Under the pieces are notes generated by a model, which was not told where the DNA came from, ran no database searches, and was given only the letters and a program-made list of their open reading frames with translations. Positions 16,016-23,819 of a stretch of DNA of 64,000 bases are shown piece after piece; position 1 is the first letter of the stretch; each line of letters begins with the position of its first letter. The position numbers were made by a program, and so were the translations under genes. This DNA comes from Microtetraspora sp. NBRC 16547 (GTDB taxonomy: Bacteria; Actinomycetota; Actinomycetes; Streptosporangiales; Streptosporangiaceae), in the NCBI RefSeq assembly GCF_030268965.1, contig NZ_BSSE01000004.1, forward strand, positions 366,940 to 430,939, written 5' to 3'.

Positions 16016-16258
16016 GGTGATCGGAGGCTTTTGCCCTCTGCTTGTCGCTTTATTGGAGACGTTGCGTGACTAGTGCTAATTATGCGGGGAAATGTCGCTG
16101 ATGTCGCAATTGTGCGCTCGGTGGAGCGTCGCCGGTCGTGCGTCGACGGCGGTCGTCGGGCACGCCCGGAGCGCGTCTCATTCGGAACGTGAAAGGCGCG
16201 TGTGGCAGGCGTGTAGCAGGCGTATGAACGGCGTACGGAAAGCGTGTGGGAACACAAA

Positions 16259-16296
16259 AGACCATCCGGTCGACAGAGCTGCCGACCGGATGGTCT
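16259..16296 (-). terminator. Intrinsic terminator of array gene S7
   Basis: A perfect 14-bp stem AGACCATCCGGTCG/CGACCGGATGGTCT with a 10-nt loop, then TTTTGTG on the minus strand. It lies about 205 bp after the S7 stop codon. Confidence 0.82.
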
Positions 16297-16500
16297 TGGT
16301 CTCGCTGTGGTGAGGGCTCCCGCGATCTTCGCTGCGGGAGCCCTCGTATCATCGCGGCAGAGAATCACGTCTCACCGTGTGGTGAGGGAATCTCGGTGGC
16401 CACCTTGTTCCTGCGGGTCCACGCCCCTCGGTGTGTCTCGTGTTCACGCCGTGGTTTCGGTGGGGCGGGGACGCGCTATGAGCCTGCCATCGCTTTCGCT

Positions 16501-16845
16501 TTAGAAGTCGTCGTCGAAGCCCCGCCGGTCGAAGCCCCGCTCACGGTCGATCCGGATGTTGTTGATCACATTCTGACGCTGGTTCTGGTTCTGGTTCTGG
16601 TGGTTGCGCTGGTGCTGACGGTTGTGGTTCCGGTTGAAGTTGCGGTTGTGGTTCCGCCCGCCACGGCCCCAGCCGCCGCCGCCCCAGCCGCCGCCGCCGC
16701 AGCCGCCGCCGCAGCCGCCGCCCCAGGTGTGGACGACGCCGGCGCTCGCCGCGGTGGTGGTGGTCGCAGCACCGAGTGCGACGGCGCCGCCGGTCAGCGC
16801 CGTGCTGATGGCAAGCCCCGTGATGACGCTCTTGAGCTTGGGCAT
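16501..16845 (-). CDS. Array gene S7: secreted Gly/Asn/His-rich protein with Cys pair
   Basis: 114 residues, the shortest member and the upstream-most in transcription order. Signal peptide MPKLKSVITGLAISTALTGG and onward, cleavage predicted after TAASA, mature start GVVHTW. The Gly block holds both Cys and Trp (GGGCGGGCGGGGWGGGGWGR). There follow NHNRNFNRNHNRQH, an Asn/Gln linker (QNQNQNQRQ) and NVINNIRIDRE. It ends with a short aromatic/acidic tail RGFDRRGFDDDF. ATG 16845 after AAGGGGGAA. It probably represents the minimal family architecture. Confidence 0.82.
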   Translation of the reverse strand: MPKLKSVITGLAISTALTGGAVALGAATTTTAASAGVVHTWGGGCGGGCGGGGWGGGGWGRGGRNHNRNFNRNHNRQHQRNHQNQNQNQRQNVINNIRIDRERGFDRRGFDDDF

Positions 16846-16975
16846 TGTGTTTCCCCCTTGAAAGGATGGTTGCCCCGTTTTGCGACATTTCCCAAATATT
16901 CTTGGAAAACGGCCTGGATGCCCCTGAATGCTGCATCCTGGTTGTCTTGATTTCCGCGCAGAGTGCCCGACAAAC
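16846..16975 (-). promoter_or_regulatory. Promoter and leader of array gene S7
   Basis: GTTT (16,975-16,972), N16, GGAAAT (16,955-16,950), leader about 105 nt. Hairpin 1 keeps GATGC/GCATC ends around 16,917-16,937 with central mismatches. The outer stem of hairpin 2 is CGTTTT/AAAACG. GCGACAAGCA and GTAAAAGCC precede the GTTT box. Confidence 0.62.
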
Positions 16976-17133
16976 GGCAACTCTGGGCTTTTACTCCTTG
17001 CTTGTCGCTTTATTGACGATGTTGAACTCTTATCGCTAGTTATGGCGTGAAATGTCCCCGAATGTCCGATTTGAGACCGCCTGGTACCGGGACGGAGATA
17101 TCGTCGGAACGGCAGGCGAACAGGGGAGGTCGC

Positions 17134-18036
17134 GTGGGTGTCGAGCCGATTCCGGACTGGCCGGGAGAGCTGATCGAGCTGGAGGAGACGCGGATCCACG
17201 TGCGATCCACCCTCCGCGGCCCAGCGGAGACGGCCGTGTTCGTTCACGGGCTGGCAGGCTCCGCGACCAACTGGACCGACCTGATGGGCGAGCTGGCGGG
17301 CGAGGTCACCGGATGGGCCCTCGACCTGCCGGGCGCGGGTTTCTCGCCGGCGCCCGCCGACGGCGACTACTCCGTGGACGGCCACGCCCGCGCGGTCGTC
17401 GCGCTCATCGAGCACCTGGGCGGGCCGGTCCACCTGTTCGGCAACTCGCTCGGCGGCGCGGTGTCCGTACGCGTCGCGGCCACCCGGCCCGAGCTGATCA
17501 GGTCCCTCGTCCTGGTGTCACCGGCACTGCCGGACCTGCTCCCGAGGTACGGCCCGGCCCGCGTGGCCGCCTCCGCCGCCCCCGGCATCGGGGAGTGGGC
17601 GGTCCGGCGGCTGAGGACGCTCCCCGCGGAGCGGAGGGTCCGGGCGACGCTCGGCATGTGTTATGCGGACCTGGACCGGGTCCACCCCGAACGCGTACGG
17701 CTCGCGGTGGAGGAACTGCGGCGGCGGGACGCGCTCGAACACGCCGCCTCGGCGCTGGTCGGCTCCGCCAGGGGCATCGTCGGCGAGTACTTCCGCGCCG
17801 GTCCGGACAACCTGTGGCGGCAGGCCGCGCGCGTGACCGCGCCCACGCTGATCATCCACGGTCGGCGGGACCGGCTGGTCGACGCCCGGATGGCGCTGCG
17901 CGCCGGGCGCACCTTCCCCGATGTACGGCTCGTCACCATCCGGCACGCCGGGCACGTCGCCCAGATGGAGTTCCCCGAGATCGTGGCGCGCGAGGCCGCG
18001 CGCCTGATCTCCGAGACACGCGTTCCACCCGCCTGA
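17134..18036 (+). CDS. Alpha/beta hydrolase
   Basis: 300 residues, alpha/beta hydrolase fold: VFVHGLAGSATNW (oxyanion region), GNSLGG (nucleophile Ser), IHGRRDRLVD (acid) and RHAGHVAQME (His). GTG 17134 is chosen because GGGGAGG lies 5-7 nt upstream. The helical cap region between strands is Arg-rich. No secretion signal. It is divergent from the seven-gene array and lies 83 bp before moeZ in the same direction. The substrate is unknown; similar proteins are annotated as lipases or esterases. Confidence 0.9.
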   Translation: MGVEPIPDWPGELIELEETRIHVRSTLRGPAETAVFVHGLAGSATNWTDLMGELAGEVTGWALDLPGAGFSPAPADGDYSVDGHARAVVALIEHLGGPVHLFGNSLGGAVSVRVAATRPELIRSLVLVSPALPDLLPRYGPARVAASAAPGIGEWAVRRLRTLPAERRVRATLGMCYADLDRVHPERVRLAVEELRRRDALEHAASALVGSARGIVGEYFRAGPDNLWRQAARVTAPTLIIHGRRDRLVDARMALRAGRTFPDVRLVTIRHAGHVAQMEFPEIVAREAARLISETRVPPA

Positions 18037-18119
18037 CCTCTCGATTGGGGAATGCCGGAGGGCCCCGGCTAGGTTGTCATTAGATGCTTGTGATGACCCC
18101 CTGAAATGGGAGTGGGATT

Positions 18120-19298
18120 GTGTCGTTGCCACCGCTGGTAGAGCCGGCAGCAGAGCTGACCGTCGACGAGGTGCGCCGCTATTCGCGTCACCTGATCATC
18201 CCCGACGTGGGAATGGCCGGGCAGAAGCGGCTCAAGAACGCCAAGGTGCTCTGTGTGGGAGCCGGCGGCCTGGGCTCCCCGGCGCTGCTGTACCTCGCCG
18301 CGGCGGGCGTCGGCACGCTGGGCATCATCGACTTCGACGTCGTGGACGAGTCCAACCTGCAGCGCCAGGTCATCCACGGCCAGTCCGACGTGGGCCGCCT
18401 CAAGGCCGACTCCGCCGCGGCGAGCGTCCGCGAGATCAACCCGCTCGTCAACGTGGTGATCCACAACGTGGCCCTCACCACCGACAACGTCATGGACATC
18501 TTCTCCGGCTACGACCTGATCGTGGACGGCACCGACAACTTCGCCACGCGCTACATGGTCAACGACGCGGCGGTGCTGCTCGGCAAGCCGTACGTCTGGG
18601 GGTCCATCTACCGCTTCGACGGGCAGGCCAGCGTGTTCTGGGCCGAGCACGGCCCCTGCTACCGCTGCCTCTACCCCGAGCCCCCGCCTCCCGGCATGGT
18701 CCCCTCCTGCGCCGAGGGCGGCGTCCTCGGCGTGCTGTGCGCGTCGATCGGCTCCATCCAGGTCAACGAGGCCATCAAGCTCATCACCGGCATCGGCGAG
18801 CCGCTCGTCGGCCGCCTGATGATCTATGACGCGCTGGAGATGAAGTACCGCGACGTCAAGGTCCGCAAGGATCCCGAGTGCCCGCTCTGCGGCAAGAACC
18901 CCACGATCACCGAGCTGATCGACTACGAGGCGTTCTGCGGCACCATCTCCGACGAGGCCCAGGAGGCCGCCGCCGGTTCCACGATCACCGCCGCCGAGCT
19001 CAGGGACATGCAGGAGCGCGGCGACGACATCTACGTGATCGACGTCCGCGAGCAGAACGAGTACGAGATCGTCAACATCCCCGGCGCCGTGCTCATCCCC
19101 AAGGGAGAGTTCATCAACGGCTCCGCCCTGGAGGGCCTGCCGCAGAACAAGAAGATCGTGCTGCACTGCAAGTCCGGCGCCCGGTCAGCCGAGGTCCTCG
19201 CGATCCTCAAGAACGCCGGCTTCGCCGACGCCGTCCACGTCGGTGGCGGCGTGCTGAGCTGGGTCAAGACGGTCGACCCCTCGCTTCCCGTCTACTGA
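18120..19298 (+). CDS. moeZ: MoeZ-type adenylyltransferase/sulfurtransferase
   Basis: 392 residues in two domains. Residues 1 to about 265 form the ThiF/MoeB adenylation domain: VLCVGAGGLGSP nucleotide loop, DFDVVDESNLQRQ, TDNFATR, and two CxxC zinc pairs (CYRC, CPLC). Residues from about 290 form a rhodanese domain with active-site CKSGARS (C350). The known family role is to activate ubiquitin-like sulfur carriers (MoaD, CysO, ThiS) as acyl-adenylates and then thiocarboxylates. It links functionally to moaE in this window. The GTG start lies after GGGAGTGG. A strong terminator follows. Confidence 0.96.
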   Translation: MSLPPLVEPAAELTVDEVRRYSRHLIIPDVGMAGQKRLKNAKVLCVGAGGLGSPALLYLAAAGVGTLGIIDFDVVDESNLQRQVIHGQSDVGRLKADSAAASVREINPLVNVVIHNVALTTDNVMDIFSGYDLIVDGTDNFATRYMVNDAAVLLGKPYVWGSIYRFDGQASVFWAEHGPCYRCLYPEPPPPGMVPSCAEGGVLGVLCASIGSIQVNEAIKLITGIGEPLVGRLMIYDALEMKYRDVKVRKDPECPLCGKNPTITELIDYEAFCGTISDEAQEAAAGSTITAAELRDMQERGDDIYVIDVREQNEYEIVNIPGAVLIPKGEFINGSALEGLPQNKKIVLHCKSGARSAEVLAILKNAGFADAVHVGGGVLSWVKTVDPSLPVY

Positions 19299-19310
19299 CG
19301 TCCAGTCCCC

Positions 19311-19343
19311 CGGCCGCCGTCCTCACGATCAGGACGGCGGCCG
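19311..19343 (+). terminator. Intrinsic terminator after moeZ
   Basis: A perfect 13-bp stem CGGCCGCCGTCCT/AGGACGGCGGCCG with a 7-nt loop, with GTCGTTTTGTC shortly downstream. It separates moeZ from the subtilase modules. Confidence 0.85.
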
Positions 19344-19403
19344 CGGCATCGTCGTTTTGTCTATTTGATGGATTTGTGCCCAGGTGGGGTTAAGGTCGCT
19401 GAC

Positions 19404-20123
19404 GTGAGTGGGACACGGACGTGGCCGGCGCTGATGGTGGCGTCCGCACTCACCGTGATCTGCGCGATCATCGCCGGCGTGGCGGCGAGCGCGGCGGTCG
19501 GCGAACTCACCAGAGGCCCGAGCGCGGCTGAGCTGCGACAGGCGTCCGCGGCCGAGGTGGCCCGCCGCTGGGAGCTCTGGAGTGCCGGCCGGATCTTCCC
19601 CGCGACCCTCGGTTACACCGGCGAGCAGGGCGGCCGGGAGACGGCCAGGAGGGTCGGCATCTCCTCGCGCACCGACTGCGCCGCGTCCGTCGACGCCCCG
19701 CTGCGCGCCCCCGTGCGCGCCGCCGGATGCCGGGCCATCCTGCGGGCCACCTACCTCGACGCGCTCCAGGGGATCGTCGTCACCGTCGGTGTCGCCGCCT
19801 TCCCCGACCCCGTCTCCGCCTCGGCCGCCGAGGCCGCCTTCCCCAAAGCCGGGAAACCCTCGCCCGGGCTGCGCGCCCTGGCCTTCCCCGGCACCGTGAC
19901 CGACCGGTTCAGCGCCGCCAGCCGCCAGGCGAGCACGGCCAGGCAGGCCGGGCCGTACGTCGTGCTGACCACGGTCGGGCAGGTGGACGGGAGGCCGGCC
20001 CGCTGGGTCGGCAAGCAGCGGCCCACCATCTTCACCTTCGCCGGCGACCTGGCCGCCCAGATCGGGACGGCGCTCACCGCGCCGGTCGCGCCCGACTGCG
20101 AGGCCAAGGAATGGCGATGCTGA
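19404..20123 (+). CDS. Membrane-anchored protein, subtilase partner 1
   Basis: 239 residues. GTG 19404 is chosen for AAGG upstream. One N-terminal transmembrane segment (MVASALTVICAIIAGVAASAAV) is followed by an extracytoplasmic domain with conserved pieces RRWELWSAGRIFPATLGY, ARRVGI, a Cys-containing DCAASVDAPL and GCRAILRATYLD. It overlaps the following subtilase gene by a few bases and is paralogous to 21371-22201, which also precedes a subtilase. I know no named domain for it. The repeated pairing suggests that it acts with, or is a substrate or chaperone of, the protease (inference). Confidence 0.82.
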   Translation: MSGTRTWPALMVASALTVICAIIAGVAASAAVGELTRGPSAAELRQASAAEVARRWELWSAGRIFPATLGYTGEQGGRETARRVGISSRTDCAASVDAPLRAPVRAAGCRAILRATYLDALQGIVVTVGVAAFPDPVSASAAEAAFPKAGKPSPGLRALAFPGTVTDRFSAASRQASTARQAGPYVVLTTVGQVDGRPARWVGKQRPTIFTFAGDLAAQIGTALTAPVAPDCEAKEWRC

Positions 20124-21361
20124 GGCCCCGCGTCCTGGCCGCACTGGCCACGCTGGCCGCCTGCACGGTCGCCCTGCTCCCCGGTACGGCGCTCGCCGAC
20201 GACGTGCGGGCCAGCCAGGACCCCGTGCTGCGCACCCTGGACCTCGCCCAGGCATGGCGCTTCACCAAGGGCGAGGGCGTCACCGTGGCCGTCCTCGACT
20301 CCGGGGTGGATCCCCAGCACCGGGACCTCGCCGGATCAGTGACCATCGGCAGGGACTTCACGACGGGCGCGAACCCCAGGGGCGTGGCCCCCGTCCGCCT
20401 GCACGGCACGTACATGGCCTCGCTGATCGCGGGGCACGGGCACGGTCCCGGCCACGAGGACGGCGTCATCGGCGTCGCGCCGGAGGCGAAGGTGCTCTCG
20501 GTGCGGGTGATCCTCGAAGACGAGGAACCAGGCTTCCGCTCGTTCAACTCCGACATGCGCTATGAGGGCGTGGTCGCCAAGGGCATCAGGTACGCCGTGG
20601 ACCACGGCGCCGACGTGATCAACCTGTCGATCTCGAAGGACCTGCCGACCGAGGAGGAGCGGGACGCCATCCGGTACGCCATCTCCAAAGGCGTGGTCCT
20701 GGTCGCGGCGGCGGGAAACGAGGGGGCGGGCAAGCGCGACGCCCCCTACTCCTACCCGGCGGCCATCCCCGGCGTCATCTCCGTCGCCGCGGTCACGCCC
20801 GCTCTGCGCCGGGCGTCGTTCTCCAACCGGAACTCCTCGGTCATGCTGGCCGCGCCGGGTGTGGACATCCTCGGCGCCGGCCCCGGCGACGAGTACTGGG
20901 TGGGCCGCGGCACCTCCCAGGCGACCGCCCTGGTCTCCGGGGTCGCCGCGCTGATCAAGGCCCGCCATCCCCGGATGTCGCCGGCCCTGGTGGCGCAGGC
21001 GCTCACCTCGTCCACCTCCACGAGGAACAGGTACAACACCGGCACCGGCTTCGGCGTGGTCAACGCGAACCGGGCCCTGACGACGGCGGCCGCCCTCGCG
21101 CGGCACCGGGCCACGGCGACGGGACCGGGCGTCCAGGGCCCCTCCCGAAAGGTCGGGGCCAGGCGGCGCGATCCCGAACCCGTGGCGGTGGTGCGGCGCG
21201 ACCAGCGGGCGATCGCCGTCTACGCCGCCGTCGCGCTCGGCGGTCTCATCGGGGCCGGCACCGGCGTGGTCGTCCTCGTCCTGCTCATGCGGCGGGCTAG
21301 GCGCGAGGACGACGACACTCTGATTCCGCCTGATCCTTGGCGTCCGGAGCCGCAGCCGTAG
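20117..21361 (+). CDS. Mycosin-like S8 serine protease, membrane-anchored
   Basis: 414 residues. Signal peptide (ends near ALA-DD), subtilisin domain, and a C-terminal transmembrane helix (VALGGLIGAGTGVVVLVLL) with a short basic cytosolic tail, the layout of mycosins. The catalytic triad is complete: D61 (VAVLDSGVD), H96 (HGTYMASLIAG), S267 (GRGTSQATALVSG), and the oxyanion Asn N201 (AAAGNEG). ATG 20117 is preferred because AAGGA sits 6 nt upstream; ATG 20111 lies too close to it. No ESX/type VII genes are in the window, so its substrate is unknown. Confidence 0.92.
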   Translation: MLRPRVLAALATLAACTVALLPGTALADDVRASQDPVLRTLDLAQAWRFTKGEGVTVAVLDSGVDPQHRDLAGSVTIGRDFTTGANPRGVAPVRLHGTYMASLIAGHGHGPGHEDGVIGVAPEAKVLSVRVILEDEEPGFRSFNSDMRYEGVVAKGIRYAVDHGADVINLSISKDLPTEEERDAIRYAISKGVVLVAAAGNEGAGKRDAPYSYPAAIPGVISVAAVTPALRRASFSNRNSSVMLAAPGVDILGAGPGDEYWVGRGTSQATALVSGVAALIKARHPRMSPALVAQALTSSTSTRNRYNTGTGFGVVNANRALTTAAALARHRATATGPGVQGPSRKVGARRRDPEPVAVVRRDQRAIAVYAAVALGGLIGAGTGVVVLVLLMRRARREDDDTLIPPDPWRPEPQP

Positions 21362-21370
21362 CATCGAGGT

Positions 21371-22201
21371 ATGTCGCCCGACCAGCCGGGGAAGCAGCCC
21401 CGCGCGCATCGCCGGCCCGCGTCCGCGCGGCGGGCCGAGGCGGCCCGGGCGGCCGCGGAGCGGGCCGCGCTGGCGCGGGGCGTCAGGTTCCGCTCGACGT
21501 ACGTCGCCATCATGGGCGTCGTCCTCGCCGTCGCCGCCGTGAACGTCCTGCTCGGCGCGGTCGGCGTGCTCCGGGAGACGCGATCGCGCCCGCTGACCGG
21601 GGCCGAGCGCGCCAAATACGCCCAGGAGGACGTCGCACGCCGATGGCGGGCCTGGCCGGTCGGCATGGTGTTCCCTGAGGAGATCGGATACGCCGGGCTC
21701 GGCCGCGCGCAGCAGTCCGCCCGCCGGGTCGGGGTGGCCCCCGAGAGCGCCTGCGCCGCCGCGGTCGATTCGCCCGTCGCGTCCGTGCTGCGGAGACACC
21801 GCTGCGTCACCATGCTGCGGGCCACGTACGTCGACCAGACCGCGACGTTCGCCGTCACGGTGGGGGTCGCGGTGCTCCGCGACGAGCTGACCAGGGCGGA
21901 CACCGCCGCCGAACTGCCGCAGGACGACCGGGTCGGCGTACGGCCGGTCGCCTTCCCGAACACGGTGACGGACCTCTTCGGCGCGGCCCAGCGGCAGCGG
22001 ACGGGCTGGGTGGGGGCCGGGCCGTACATCGTCTTCTCGTCGGTGGGGTACACCGACGGTCGGACCCGTGACTCCGTGCCCGCGGAGGAGCAGTTGAACA
22101 GCGAGATGTGGCCGGTCGCCCAATCGATCGCCGGACGCGTCGCGCGTTCCCTGGCCGAGCCGCCCGACGTCCCGCGCTGCACCCAGGGGAACGTGTGTTG
22201 A
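21371..22201 (+). CDS. Membrane-anchored protein, subtilase partner 2
   Basis: 276 residues, a clear paralogue of the protein at 19404-20123. It has a longer, basic cytosolic N-terminus (RRPASARRAEAARAAAERAA), one transmembrane segment (VAIMGVVLAVAAVNVLLGAV), then RRWRAWPVGMVFPEEIGY, ARRVGVAPES, a Cys-containing CAAAVDSPVASVL and CVTMLRATYVDQTATFAVTV. The extracellular part keeps cysteines at matching places (probable disulfide). The start codon lies 9 bp after the previous stop, so the four genes form one operon. Its stop overlaps the next start. Confidence 0.82.
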   Translation: MSPDQPGKQPRAHRRPASARRAEAARAAAERAALARGVRFRSTYVAIMGVVLAVAAVNVLLGAVGVLRETRSRPLTGAERAKYAQEDVARRWRAWPVGMVFPEEIGYAGLGRAQQSARRVGVAPESACAAAVDSPVASVLRRHRCVTMLRATYVDQTATFAVTVGVAVLRDELTRADTAAELPQDDRVGVRPVAFPNTVTDLFGAAQRQRTGWVGAGPYIVFSSVGYTDGRTRDSVPAEEQLNSEMWPVAQSIAGRVARSLAEPPDVPRCTQGNVC

Positions 22202-23346
22202 GGCGCGCGGCGCCGCGCGCCGCCGCCCTGGCCCTGTCGATCGTGGCCCCGATGGTGACGCTGCCGATGGTGACGCTCTCGCTCCTTCCCGCCGCGCCGG
22301 CCTCGGCGGCGCAGGGCGGCGACCGCACGGTGCTCGACGCCGTCAACGCCGAGAAAGCATGGAAGGTGACCAAGGGCGAGGGCGCGATCGTCGCCGTCCT
22401 CGATGGCCGCGTGGACGACGGCGCGTCCGAGCTGAAAGGCCGGGTCGAGCATGGACCCGACATGACGGGGACCGTCTACGGCACGGCCAAATCGCCGCCG
22501 GGACAGGCCACGGCCACGGCGTCGCTGATCGCCGGCGACGGGAGCGGGGGCGGCGCCTGGGGCGTCGCGCCCCGGGCGCGCATCCTGTCGATCCCGGTGA
22601 TCTCCGAGAGCCCGACTGCGGGCTTCGTCGATCCGCAGGCGGAGCCGGACATCGCGATCGACACCCCGCTCGCGCGGGCCATCCGGCACGCCGCGAACAA
22701 CAGGGCGAGCGTCATCAGCATCCCCGCGGGCTCCTATTCCGTGGGCAGGATGGACCGCGACGCGATCTCCTACGCGCTCTCCCGGGGCGTGGTGATCGTC
22801 TCGGGCGTGGGCGACGGCGGGGACCACTGGCGGTTCCCCGCCGGATATCCCGGCGTCGTCGGCGTGGCCGCGGCCGGGAAGAACGCCCCCACCAGCACGA
22901 ACCTGTCCGTGCTCGTCGCCGCGCCCGGCGTGGACCTGCCCGTGGCCCTCCCGGGGGGCGGGCACGGCCGCGGCACGGGCAGCGGCCCGGCCAGCGCGGT
23001 CGTCGCCGGGGTCGTCGCCCTCATCAAGGCGCGATATCCGGACCTGAAACCCGAACTGGTGGCCCGCGCCCTCACCTCCACCTCGCGGCGCGGGGCCCCC
23101 GGATATGACAAGAAGACCGGCTTCGGCGTGGTCGACGCGGCGGCCGCCCTCGCCAGGGCGGGGGAGCTGGGCGGTTACGACCGTACGGTGCGGGTGAACG
23201 AGGACCTGCACTTCGGCGACGGCAGGCTCGCGCCGGGACCCGTGCGACCGGGAGCCGATCCCGTTAGGCTCTGGATCTACGGCATCGGCGTCCTCCTCGG
23301 CGTCGGCGCCTTCGCGGCGGCGGCCGTGTGTCTCACCCGCCGGTGA
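22195..23346 (+). CDS. Catalytically dead S8 subtilase paralogue
   Basis: 383 residues, same layout as the active protease upstream (signal peptide, subtilisin fold, C-terminal transmembrane helix). The acid residue is kept (D70 in VAVLDGRVD), but the His position is Gln (Q104 in GQATATASLIAG), the oxyanion Asn is Asp (D207 in SGVGDGG) and the nucleophile register is Gly (G264 in GTGSGPASAVVAG). Structural sequences such as GVVALIKARYPDL and TGFGVVDAAAAL remain conserved, so the fold is maintained without proteolysis. A binding or regulatory pseudoprotease is the likely role (inference). Start GTG 22195 or TTG 22198 after AGGGGA. Confidence 0.88.
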   Translation: MLRRAAPRAAALALSIVAPMVTLPMVTLSLLPAAPASAAQGGDRTVLDAVNAEKAWKVTKGEGAIVAVLDGRVDDGASELKGRVEHGPDMTGTVYGTAKSPPGQATATASLIAGDGSGGGAWGVAPRARILSIPVISESPTAGFVDPQAEPDIAIDTPLARAIRHAANNRASVISIPAGSYSVGRMDRDAISYALSRGVVIVSGVGDGGDHWRFPAGYPGVVGVAAAGKNAPTSTNLSVLVAAPGVDLPVALPGGGHGRGTGSGPASAVVAGVVALIKARYPDLKPELVARALTSTSRRGAPGYDKKTGFGVVDAAAALARAGELGGYDRTVRVNEDLHFGDGRLAPGPVRPGADPVRLWIYGIGVLLGVGAFAAAAVCLTRR

Positions 23347-23447
23347 TCACATGTTGATGGCCGTTCGGCTGCGGTTCGGCTGCGGTATGGCCGATCCCGG
23401 CACTATCGGGCACAGTCGGGGGCAAAGGTTCGCTAGGGTCGCGGCTC

Positions 23448-23819
23448 ATGGGGTACGAGCTGCGCGTTGAGCGTGAAGCACCGCTCGCCTACGCCGAACT
23501 CGCGAGCGTGGTTTCGGCGGAGGCCGGATTCGAGCTGCGCGGGTCGCAGGAGGCCGGCGAGGTTCTCGCGCGGCACGGCGACGCCGTGCATTCGGTGGCG
23601 ACCTGGTCGGGACGGCTGGCCGGCCAGCCGGGGTCGGACTGGCACGTGGCCCAGCTGGCCCTGCTCTCCGATCTCGTCCGCGCCCGTCTCATCGGCGAGG
23701 ACGGTGAGGAGTACGGCATCAGGAACGGCATCGTCGAGCAGATCAACGGGTCGTCGAGCTACGAATTCGGCAAGCTGGAAGAGATCATCGCGGCCGGACC
23801 GGCCGAATGGAGCGCCTGA
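23448..23819 (+). CDS. Conserved-looking hypothetical protein
   Basis: 123 residues, soluble, no signal peptide or recognised motif. It has a plausible alpha/beta pattern (MGYELRVEREAPLAYAELASVV, then helices around HVAQLALLSDLVRARLIGED) with the C-terminal half acidic. The stop codon overlaps the start of the ATL gene by 13 bp, so translation is probably coupled. I do not recognise the family; the name remains hypothetical. Confidence 0.7.
   Translation: MGYELRVEREAPLAYAELASVVSAEAGFELRGSQEAGEVLARHGDAVHSVATWSGRLAGQPGSDWHVAQLALLSDLVRARLIGEDGEEYGIRNGIVEQINGSSSYEFGKLEEIIAAGPAEWSA

Noticed and set aside
10397..16845. Array genes interpreted as chaplins or rodlins
   Set aside because: The chaplin domain (hydrophobic, paired Cys about 30 residues apart, VCGN-type core) is absent; the Gly/Asn/His composition and the INN motif differ.
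10397..16845. Array genes interpreted as RiPP precursor peptides
   Set aside because: They have classical secretion signal peptides and no modification, protease or transport gene beside them; the ThiF-like gene at 51 kb is too distant to link.
10130..16950. Many plus-strand Ala/Val/Pro/Arg-rich frames across the seven-gene array
   Set aside because: They mirror the Gly/Asn/Arg codons of the minus-strand genes, have no signal or start context and no independent conservation.
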